From contig NC_087063.1 of assembly GCF_963678635.1 (NCBI RefSeq), positions 66,268,471-66,332,470 on the forward strand: a DNA stretch of 64,000 nt. The letters are read 5' to 3'. The DNA comes from Symsagittifera roscoffensis. Taxonomy: Eukaryota; Xenacoelomorpha; Acoela; Convolutidae. The notes under the pieces are model-generated. The model ran no database searches. It saw only the letters and a program-made list of their open reading frames with translations, and had not been told where the DNA came from. Of the stretch, positions 55,816 to 64,000 are shown piece after piece. The first letter of the stretch is position 1. Every line of letters starts with the position of its first letter. The position numbers and the translations under genes are program-made.

Positions 55816-57189
55816 CGTTTTCTCTAAATACTGCCAGTTGTCGAATTCAGTTAAATGTCAACTTGCCGCGTGTACCACAACCCGGGCTTAATGGGTAATC
55901 CCGTTTTCAACCAATTTTTGTTTTTACGTGAGGCCGGCCACGAAATTTTTCATGAAGCTCGGAACTTTCATTCAAAAAATCTTTTCAATTTGAAAAACTG
56001 AAAAATAAAAAGTTTTGTTCAATTAACAATCAGCAGTTTCAATTTTCTCGTTGCAGAGCGATATTGTTGATGCTGTTAACTTGATGACTTATAATAACGC
56101 TTCAGCGCAAAAATGTATTACTTTTTCAAGAAAAACCGCAAGCCCGAACGAGAACCCGAACCTCAAACCGTCTATTGGCCTCGAAATTTATAATTTTGTA
56201 CTTTATAGGTGCAGGGGAAAACAAGTGTGGGAAAAAAGATGTTAGGTAAAAGTTTGATTTGAATTTTCAACAAAACAATACTTGCCACCTTTTAATGGAA
56301 CTTCGAAAGAATCAGGGTTTTACACTGTTTCGACGAGTCTTGTACCATATTTATAAAGGGGGCGGGCTCTTTTCCAGCCCACTTTCAAAATACCGAGTTT
56401 TCTGTTTGTTTACTTGTTATAACGGCTAAATGTGTGATGTTACGCTGTAAAGTATGAAGAACAAATCTGTTCAGAGTTGTCAATTTGTTCACCACTTCAA
56501 ATTTCTTGTAACGAATCCCCCCCTCTAAAGAAAGAACAGTTAAGCATATACGAATTTGGTACCCTGCGACGCATCTCCCTCCTGTTGCAATAGGGGGCAT
56601 TGTTAACAAGATCCCTGGAAAAGAGCCACTTGGAAAGCTGATGTGCTTCGATTTCATTTTACTAAAAACTGGGTTGTATCGAATGGTCGTAAGATTGACC
56701 TAAGATATGATAAAACCCACGCGTGCATAATATTTGAAAAACTAAAGAAACACACAAAAAACTGGAGCATTATTTGAAGCACTAGTGCAAAATTTAAAAC
56801 AGTAGTGCATTATCTCTTCTAGAACAATCAAACAAAACTCAAGATGGAAAGACCGTATCATTGAAAGTTTTCAAGCAATCAGAAGCAGTAGACATTCCAA
56901 TTGGCTAACCGACTTTTGCACATAACCGAAGTCTTTAATAACAGAAACTTAAATAAAACGGTACAGCAAGGTTTTGCTGTACAAATTGTGCGCTAAGCAA
57001 AAAATTTTGTTAAATTTTTCATGTTTTTTCGAATCGTTTTTTTTCTAATTTACGCTTTCGCAATATTTGAAAACTGCTTGTCTCTGCTTATTTTTTTATT
57101 GGTCAAAATTAGGTTTAATGGCCTGGATTTATTCGTTTTCTTAGAGGTTTCTGCGACTTCTCTAACAATTTTGAAAACTCAACTCTGAT

Positions 57190-57245
57190 AGGCTGTGAAA
57201 ATAAATTTCCAACATTCGGTCTCTTCATCACGAGGGACGCCACCG
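57190..57245. mobile_element. Terminal fragment of a Mutator-like MITE
   Basis: ACATTCGGTCTCTTCATCACG followed by AGGGACGCCACC is the right-hand end of the same superfamily (reverse of GGTGGCGTCCCTC at 51876). No left end was found upstream. Confidence 0.55.
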
Positions 57246-57858
57246 AAGAAAGCTACTTATTAAATAAAAATCATGTGTTGGCGTGAAAGTTTTTTCAAAT
57301 GTGTTTTATACCAGCTAAGCATTACAGCTCATATTTCATTTCGAAACTTAATTACATCTCGACACAGCGTGTCTCATTTTTTTAAACAAAAGTTCTCGAT
57401 GCAATATATAGCTGTTGTCCTTCTACTACAAATGATGAGCTTACAACTGATGAGGCTTTGCACCGAGGGATGCAGTCAAGTATCAGAATTTTTTGAGGTG
57501 GCTGTTCACTGGAAAAGAGCTGATTTGTTTTTCATTTTATTGATAATTGTTTTATAATGGATGGTCGCAAGATTGCCTTATGATAGCAAGTAGTTTTTAG
57601 AAGTGCTCGTTTTATCCGAGGAAATAAATTGCAGTTCGCAGTCGAGAAAAATTATGCGCTCATTTTTTTTAATGCATCACAGCAAACAGATTAGTTGAAA
57701 AGCATAAGAGCTGATGAAAACAAAGCACAGATAAGTTTAATTTATCGTAATCGTATTTGCACTGCAACTTTTTTTCTACTTTGACCGTTATCTATAAGTC
57801 AAATATTTTCGAACTGAATTTGAAACTGCAAAAAAAAACAAAGAATTGTACATATTGA

Positions 57859-59259
57859 ATGGAACAAAGAGAAGTTTTTCTTCATTTATCACTATGCTCA
57901 ATTCTACTCAAAACAACCTTGAATTTCTCCGACAATTTATGTAAGACAAATTTGGGCGTGAAATCAAGATGTGAGTGCGATGGAAACACTGTTTTACGGT
58001 GCCATTCGTACACGGGGATGAAAAATGTAGTATTTATATCGATGAAAAGTTTACTCGCTACAAAAATTTCGCCCGCGTTTGAAATCAGCTGCACTTTCAC
58101 GCTGGAAGGAATACAACCCGATTACGTAACTGTGCTGTTATATAATCTAAAGTTTGATGGATTGCAAAACCTTTTTCGGGCTTTTGACCAAATTGGAAAC
58201 TGTCAGCCCCACAGGATTGTCATCAGTCGAATGCCATTCCTTCTTCCCGCAGATGTCGAAACTTTGACTAGAAGCAGGTTCTTTCCTCGCTTACAAGGAC
58301 TTATTGTGCGCAACTCATTTTCCAAAGCCGGTCAAGCAGTTCTGGACTTGCGAGGGTTCAAAGAGGTATCGAGTCTAACCTTGAATGATCTTCACGATGT
58401 TTCGGTTATTTTAGCCAACCCCATCCACTATACCGGAAACATTAACGCTTCTAATTTTCTGATTCAAAACACCAAGATTATTGGGGACAATTTGACCCAT
58501 ATTGTTTCTACGGGTAGCAGCAATACTTCATTTTCATGGGGCGTCGACTATTATTACCCGAGAATAATTCAGCCAAAAAATGCTCCGTCACAGAATCATT
58601 CAAATTATGTTGATTTTCGAAGTGGACCATTATACCTACCAAAGGAGACTTTTTTCAATGCGAGAAAAATTACATCAATCAAACTGGGACGCTCTTTTAG
58701 CAGACTAGAATACGGAACATTGCACAGTGAAGGTGTTTTCAAAGCAGAATTTATTCAAAGTAAGTTTAAATTACAAAAGCAGGATGCCGATTTTTTCTTG
58801 CTAGGAGAATGTGAGCTGATTTCAGATGAGAATATTTGTGAATTATGCTTTATGCATGAATATGGCTTGCACCGGGTAAAAGATAACGTACCGGGACTTT
58901 GTTTTTCACGAAGTCCAACTTCAAAACCCATGCAAAAATGTTATTGGACCCAACCAGAAAACCTGACAATTGTGGAAAACTTCACTATTTATCAGCCTAA
59001 AAACGAGGGAATAACTGTTTGTGATAACTTACCTGAAGATTTACTTAACTACTTTAACGGCGTAGACTACTCACGGAGTGAAGAAGAGTTTTTTGATCAA
59101 TTTGAGGAAGCAAGGATGTTTGACGCTTTCGTGCCTTCGTTGCTTTACCAGACCGGTCGGCTAATGGTTTCGGGAGGACAACAAAGTCAAGCACCTCAGC
59201 AGTTATTATCAAGACTTTCCCCGATAGTTATAGCTTTTGTTGGTTTTTTTTACCTTTAG
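57859..59259 (+). CDS. Predicted secreted or GPI-anchored LRR-like glycoprotein, intronless
   Basis: 466 codons, ATG at 57859, stop at 59257-59259. N-terminal signal-like segment (FLHLSLCSILLKT, residues 7-19). Then a cysteine cap resembling LRRNT: C-x8-C-x-C-x6-C in residues 28-46 (KSRCECDG...LRC). The middle has LRR-like hydrophobic spacing (FFPRLQGLIVRNSF, VSSLTLNDLHDVSV, LPKETFFNARKITSIKLG). A second cysteine-rich block (GECELI...ICELCF...GLCF...KCYW, about residues 320-375) could be a C-terminal cap. Seven or so N-glycosylation sequons (NFS, NAS, NLT, NTS, NHS, NLT, NFT) point outside the cell. The last 13 residues are hydrophobic with no charged tail (IVIAFVGFFYL), as in GPI signals. 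It lies on the opposite strand, between receptor exons 1b and 1a. Family not identified. Confidence 0.75.
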   Translation: MEQREVFLHLSLCSILLKTTLNFSDNLCKTNLGVKSRCECDGNTVLRCHSYTGMKNVVFISMKSLLATKISPAFEISCTFTLEGIQPDYVTVLLYNLKFDGLQNLFRAFDQIGNCQPHRIVISRMPFLLPADVETLTRSRFFPRLQGLIVRNSFSKAGQAVLDLRGFKEVSSLTLNDLHDVSVILANPIHYTGNINASNFLIQNTKIIGDNLTHIVSTGSSNTSFSWGVDYYYPRIIQPKNAPSQNHSNYVDFRSGPLYLPKETFFNARKITSIKLGRSFSRLEYGTLHSEGVFKAEFIQSKFKLQKQDADFFLLGECELISDENICELCFMHEYGLHRVKDNVPGLCFSRSPTSKPMQKCYWTQPENLTIVENFTIYQPKNEGITVCDNLPEDLLNYFNGVDYSRSEEEFFDQFEEARMFDAFVPSLLYQTGRLMVSGGQQSQAPQQLLSRLSPIVIAFVGFFYL

Positions 59260-59508
59260 AATAGGACTGCATGAGAAAACTTGAATGAACTTTCATTAAA
59301 ATATTGTAAGCGACTGGCGAACTAAGAAACTGAACAAAGCAGATAGAAAAAATCTATCTGATTATAGCTGACTCTTGAAAAGACAGGACTAAATAAGATA
59401 TTCTGGGATGTTACAAGTGTGTGGAAGTGTTCTTGACATTGTTCTTGAAAAAGAGCATCTATTGGTTTATAGCACATAATTTTGGCCATGTCTGTTAACG
59501 GGGACACC

Positions 59509-59771
59509 CAGAGTTGGAACCGGGCCCGGGCCGTGCTCAGGCCGCAGTTTTAGGATCAGCAACCGGGCTGTGCCGGGCCCGGACCTGACTTTCAAAAGAG
59601 TTTACATCTTTCACACTTCCGCTAACACTTTTCACACTTCACTTCACCCTTTTTGTTAGAAATTCGCGTTTTTGTTAAAAATGGGCCCGGGACGGGCCCG
59701 GTCTAAAAATTTTTGTTTCGCACCGGGCCGACTGGACCCGGGCCTCAAATTCAGGCCCGGTTCCACCTCTG
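59509..59771. mobile_element. 263-bp GC-rich hAT-like MITE
   Basis: Ends CAGAGTTGGAACCGGGCC and (reversed) CAGAGGTGGAACCGGGCC. Flanked by a perfect 8-bp duplication, gggacacc, at 59501-59508 and 59772-59779. Full of GGCCCGGG-type blocks, so its GC content stands out sharply in this AT-rich DNA. No coding. Confidence 0.92.
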
Positions 59772-59919
59772 GGGACACCTTCCCCTCTTTCTCTCTCTTC
59801 TAGTGACAGTGGATTTGCAGAGGTGTGAATATCGGGTAGTAAGGGCAATTTCTCGAATCTCTACGCATCAATTCCACCCTTTTAATACCAAAAAATGCCT
59901 TTTTGATAACTCTTGGAAA

Positions 59920-60160
59920 CAGGGGCGGATTTAGGGGGGGGGGGGGGGGGGTGAGTGGACGCCTTCTTCTCAGGGATTCAACCCCCTGCCGGCCAAAAGG
60001 CTCCCCCTTATGTACTTTTTTGAGATATCCATGTTTGGTATTTGGTGACGGACTTCTAAACATTTTCTAAGGGCGCCTTGGGCGCCAATATATACTAATT
60101 TTGAGGGGGGAGGGGGGGGGGGGGAGAGGTGTCCGCCCCCTCCTTCTAAATCCGCCCCTG
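59920..60160. mobile_element. hAT-like MITE, CAGGGGCGG family, both ends present
   Basis: Starts CAGGGGCGGATTTAGGGG (with a long G run) and ends TTCTAAATCCGCCCCTG. Internal blocks: GGGATTCAACCCCCTGCC, TTTTGAGATATCCATGTTTGG, GGGCGCCAATATATACTAA. The flanks (cttggaaa / attatata) do not match. It ends about 50 bp downstream of the exon 1b donor, inside the receptor's putative first intron. Confidence 0.8.
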
Positions 60161-60211
60161 ATTATATATTTAATATTTTTCGAATCATTAAAATCCAAAC
60201 AATATTCTCAC

Positions 60212-60521
60212 CTGTGAGTCTCTCGTCTTTCCATCGACAACGACCATATAGTTCACTTGAAACAGTCATGCGCTTATTGTCTACGGGGCCAAAGGACACC
60301 AAAACCAACTCCAGCTTAACCTCCGTTGGCACATCCTGGAAAAATCCGGGACGAATGCTCTTCTCATAGGCCGCCGGCATAAAAGGGGCGGCAGATTCGG
60401 GAAGAGACAAGGGAAAATCGAGAGCGAGAAGACAAATAATAATCGGAAGAAACGAGACTCGTTTGAAAGTTCCGAGGAGAGAAAATGATCTTTCGGCAAA
60501 GCGAAAAGGTAAAAAGCTCAT
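60212..60521 (-). CDS. Cys-loop receptor subunit, first exon 1b (signal peptide, N-terminal domain)
   Basis: ATG at 60521. A leader (VSFLPIIICLLALDFPLSLP) acts as signal peptide. The mature part reads AYEKSIRPGFFQDVP, LELVLVSFGPVDN, MTVSSELYGRCRWKDERLT, position for position the same segment as exon 1a (YQKSIRP, VSFGPV, R-C-x-W-x-D-x-R-L shared) but clearly diverged. The donor CTCACAG/GTGAG at 60211 is a strong consensus and, like exon 1a, phase 1. Spliced to exon 2 at 39797 it would span a 20.4-kb intron and give 450 residues. No other receptor exon lies between 60.2 and 44.9 kb, so it is either an alternative first exon of the same gene or the survivor of a deleted paralogue. Confidence 0.8.
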
Positions 60522-60529
60522 GTTGAAAG

Positions 60530-62886
60530 AATCTGAGTATGGTAAAATAGAGCAAATTAAAGAGAATGAGCAAAATCCAAATGGTCCCTATTAACAATTT
60601 TTACATAGAGGCGAAGCAGTGCTTCGGAAACACTAGCGACAACAGAGAAAAACAGCTCTTTAAAGTGCGACAAGAAAAAGTAGAAAAAAGCCCCGAATTA
60701 CTATAAGCCCCGAAAAAATTCAGCTGCGTCTCGGACCTCGCATCCGATCTTCGACCAAGAAATTATGAGTCTCACGCACTCAGCCACAAACGCTTAATCA
60801 ACCATAAACACTAGCCACAAATAAAACAGATAACAGATGCTACGAAATTTCCAATGCTACAGATCGTGATCAAAGCAAAAAGCCACCAAATAAGTGAACA
60901 TTTTTAATGGATACTTTTATTTGCGAGTTAGGCTGGAAAATGAAATAAAAAAAGGTTGGTACTAAAACTTTACGCTCGGAAGCTGGCAAGTGTAAAAATA
61001 GGGAAACTTCTTTTAGATCCAAAAATTAGATATGTAAGTTTGTTTTGGAGCCTAGGAAAATAGACAAGCTAATTGGACGACCGTAAAAACTGAAATTAGA
61101 CGATAACTTGTTGTAAACTTAGACAAAAAGAACTGGATTAACAAGTTTTTTGTTTTGAATGAAGTTAGACGAAAATAAAAAGAGTATATGATGAAAGAAC
61201 TGAATTATGATTTTAAATTAATTTTAAAACACTTAATCGGAAAAGTAAACTAAACTTTGAAATGCATAAATTTAATTTAGTATGTTTACAGATTTCACGC
61301 AATTTGCACGCAGTTATGGTCTAAACTCCGTTATTTTTGATCGTCTAATTTGCTTTTCGTCTAATTTCCTAAACCCTGTTTATTTTATATCAGGCAGTTT
61401 AGACCCATTTGAGAGTTGACCTGCTTTGTAATTATTTGTCAAATGTCGACTCTTCTGTTGAATGGCAAAGTAAATAGGGTAGTTGACTGCAAACTTCGGC
61501 TGGTATTGTAAGTAAAAGAATCAAAATTTGGTGCTATTTTTATTTTTGTTACCACATTTGTGACCTAGAAAAACTGTAAAACTGTTTGTTTCACCAAAAT
61601 GCTAAATAACCTTAGGGCTTTACATTCGAATTATGGAAATAGACCAAATAACGGACGCATGAGAGCTTTATTTTGCTAATGTAGCCCATACGTCCCAAAA
61701 TTAGAGTCAAGTTTATGGTAGTTTGATCGTAGTTATGATAAATATAACTCAAATTTATCCACAAATTATCCGGAAGGGCAGCTGCTTTAAAGGTTGAACA
61801 GTTTTACGAGATTATATATCACACTGATTGTGCTTCAAATTACTCAGGTGGAGTTGGTCATATTCCGACCTAATTTTTTATTTGCAAAGAATCGAGCGAG
61901 CTCTGAACAATCAGGAAATAGAATTGATTTTTAAAAAGCCGACGGGAAATTACGCGACATGCAATCTATCAATTCAGAGAGGCGTCTAGGAAACCTGTCA
62001 AATTCAAGCGTGTCAAGAGATCGAATCGAAAAGATTAAGAATGAATTAAATACAGATTCGAATCGAGAACAAAAAACGCAGCAAAGTGGGCTGAATTATT
62101 GAATTATGCATAAATAGTTTTTCTTTAAAAACAGATTTAAACGGGCTTACTGCTACTTAAAATGGTAATGTATTCTAAGTATCAAGATAAGGAGATTAAT
62201 ATCTTTTTATTGAGCGCCACTAGAATAATAGAACATAATAGAACATCTTTCAGACCCTTGAGCATATAAAAAAAAAAGAAAAACCACTTACCCTAATCTG
62301 TCTCAATCAAATTACATCGAGCTTATACTATAAAAATAGAATTCATCACTCCAGCGAAGCGGAACTAGACTGTTTAGATCAGGGCAACTCTGATCAACTA
62401 ACATGCCCCATTCTGCTTCAATTGGGCAGGGTTTGAATAAGTTTAATGATTCTACATACCAATAAAATGTTTTTTTTTCATTTCAACTTTTTGAAATTAT
62501 TTCAAATATCTACCTCACATCAAATGGCTGCAGCTAAAAATTATTTCCATTTCAATAAACAGGCATTGACTCACTCAATTAATAAAAAAAATTTCCCTTC
62601 ATTAACTGTCATTCAAAAAAAAAGTCATTAAGAGAGTCGATCTTTGTCTAGGAAACAAAAAACCAAAATGTTCAACAAAACGTAGGAAAAGTGTTAATGA
62701 ACACGAAGGAGCCAGAAGAATATCGTTATTTTTTTGGTTTTTTGAATGCGTTGCTTTCCTTGGAAGTCATAAATTTTTCATTTATGGAATTCTGACTAAA
62801 ATTCATTGTTTTAAGGCTACAGCTTTTTCAATTTCAAAAACCTTTAATGGTTGACAACTGTTTCATAAAACTAAATCTATTTACCA
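60530..62886. other. No gene recognised; presumed 5' flank of exon 1b
   Basis: AT-rich DNA with only short frames (for example 62446-62631, Lys/Phe/Asn-rich). No recognisable promoter box, repeat family or RNA gene was found. Confidence 0.5.
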
Positions 62887-64000
62887 CTTAGTTTACCTTC
62901 CATTTAGCAAATTAATATGAATTAACCGTTAAAACCAAATTTAAACAACTTAGTTTACCTTTCATTTAGCAAATTAATATGAATTAACCGTTAAAACCAA
63001 ATTTAAACAACTTAGTTTACCTTCCATTTAGCAAATTAATATGAATTAACCGTTAAAACCAAATTTAAACAACTTAGTTTACCTTCCATTTAGCAAATTA
63101 ATAAGAATTAACCGTTAAAACCAAATTTAAACAACATAGTTTACCTTCCATTTAGCAAATTGATATGAATTAACCGTTAAAACCAAATTTAAAGAACTTA
63201 GTTTACCTTTCATTTAGCAAAGTAATATGAATTAACCTTTAAAACCAAATTTAAACAACTTAGTTTACCTTCCATTTAGCAAATTAATATGAATTAACCG
63301 TTGAAACCAAATTTAAACAACTTAGTTTACCTTCCATTTAGCAAATTAATATGAATTAACCGTTAAAACCAAATTTAAACAACTTAGTTTACCTTCCATT
63401 TAGCAAATTAATATGAATTAACCGTTAAAACCAAATTTAAACAACTTAGTTTACCTTCCATACAGTTAATAATATGAATTGACCGTTGAAAACAAATTTA
63501 AACAATTTAGTTTACCTTCCATTTAGCAAATTAATATGAATTCGCCGTTAAAACTAAATTTAAACAACTTAATTTACCTTCTATTTAGCAAATTAATATG
63601 AATTAACCGTTAAAACCAAATTTAAACAACTTAGATTACCTTCCATTTAGAAAATTAATATGAATTAACCGTTAAAACCAAATTTAAACAACTTAGTTTA
63701 CCTTTCATTTGGCAAATTAATATGAATTAACCGTTAAAACCAAATTTAAACAACTTAGTTTACTTTCCATTTAGCAAACTAATATGAATTAACCGTTAAA
63801 ACCAAATTTAAACAACTTAGTTTACCTTCCATTTAGCAAATTAATATGATTTAACCGTCAAAACCAAATTTAAACAACTTAGTTTACCTTCCATTTAGCA
63901 AATTAGTTTGAATTAACCGTTAAAACCAAAATTAAACAACTTAGTTCACCTTCCATTTAGCAAAAAACCATGAATTAACCGTTAAAACCAAATTTAAACA
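62887..64000. repeat. 62-bp tandem repeat, about 18 units, open at the window edge
   Basis: The unit begins CTTAGTTTACCTTCCATTTA, continues GCAAATTAATATGAATTAAC and ends CGTTAAAACCAAATTTAAAC-AA; starts fall at 62887, 62949 and every 62 bp after. Most units differ at 0-4 positions; the unit near 63460 is the most altered. The array runs off the end of the window, so its size is unknown. The centre of each unit holds the near-palindrome TTAACCGTTAA. No open frame. Confidence 0.97.

Larger units (their letters stand above)
52741..57858. other. Intergenic or intronic DNA (inside the long receptor intron if exon 1b is used)
   Basis: No convincing gene. Frames at 53349-53582, 55510-55728 and 57273-57557 are single, short, and without domains; the last has a hydrophobic leader-like stretch but no partner exon. 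Repeats noted separately: minisatellite at 53759-53850, tRNA-like segment at 55755-55815, a dispersed repeat at 56500-56600 (ACGAATCCCC, GAACAGTTAAGCATATACGAATTT), also at 31690-31820 and 34598-34690, and a Mutator-type end at 57190-57245. Confidence 0.5.

Noticed and set aside
60364-60597. Other-frame shadows at receptor exon 1b
   Set aside because: Only the frame 60521-60212 matches the receptor N-terminal domain and keeps splice phase.
62887-64000. Possible CRISPR array because of the regular repeat
   Set aside because: Units are contiguous with no unique spacers, and the DNA is clearly animal; it is a tandem satellite.

Overview
The window is AT-rich nuclear DNA from an animal, most likely an invertebrate. 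The evidence is multi-exon genes with GT-AG introns (one of 70 bp, others filled with transposons), a Cys-loop ligand-gated anion channel, a C2H2 zinc-finger protein with CtBP-type motifs, and BEL/Pao, Ty3/Gypsy and CR1/L2-type retroelements. I see no feature that fixes the phylum. Most of the 64 kb is repeat-derived.

Layout. 0-4.7 kb: relics of a BEL/Pao retrotransposon, two of them facing each other as a 3.2-kb inverted repeat. 4.7-13.9 kb: old diverged repeats, an array of about 85-bp units, a 226-bp ATC microsatellite and several MITEs. 13.9-19.8 kb: one whole-length but defective Ty3/Gypsy element with 0.81-kb LTRs and a 5-bp target duplication. 20-22.3 kb: MITEs and a small repeat cluster. 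22.4-23.7 kb: a two-exon zinc-finger gene on the minus strand. 24-31 kb: no recognised gene. 31-43.5 kb: a partly duplicated segment carrying the 3' part of a Cys-loop receptor gene (minus strand) and a decayed copy of its last exon. 43.5-60.5 kb: two alternative first exons of that receptor, a plus-strand intronless gene for a predicted surface glycoprotein nested between them, an orphan exon, and more duplications and MITEs. 62.9 kb to the end: a 62-bp tandem repeat that runs off the window.

Genes judged real. (1) A Cys-loop receptor subunit on the minus strand: exons at 39797-39484, 38990-38824, 38370-38231 and 36821-36400, preceded by either of two first exons (44855-44552 or 60521-60212). 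Every junction keeps frame, giving about 448 or 450 residues. The PAR motif before TM2 predicts an anion channel. (2) A zinc-finger regulator, 414 aa, exons 23718-22926 and 22855-22404. (3) A 466-aa predicted secreted or GPI-anchored, LRR-like protein at 57859-59259. Less certain are an orphan exon (47913-48056) and several membrane-segment exons at 44.0-46.9 kb.

Mobile DNA has shaped the receptor locus. A 5'-truncated LINE lies directly against the acceptor of receptor exon 2, MITEs sit beside exons 1b and 5, and a tandem duplication with an internal deletion produced the exon-5 pseudogene. All splice sites, frames and target duplications were read by eye from the sequence. Family names come from motif recognition, without any database search.
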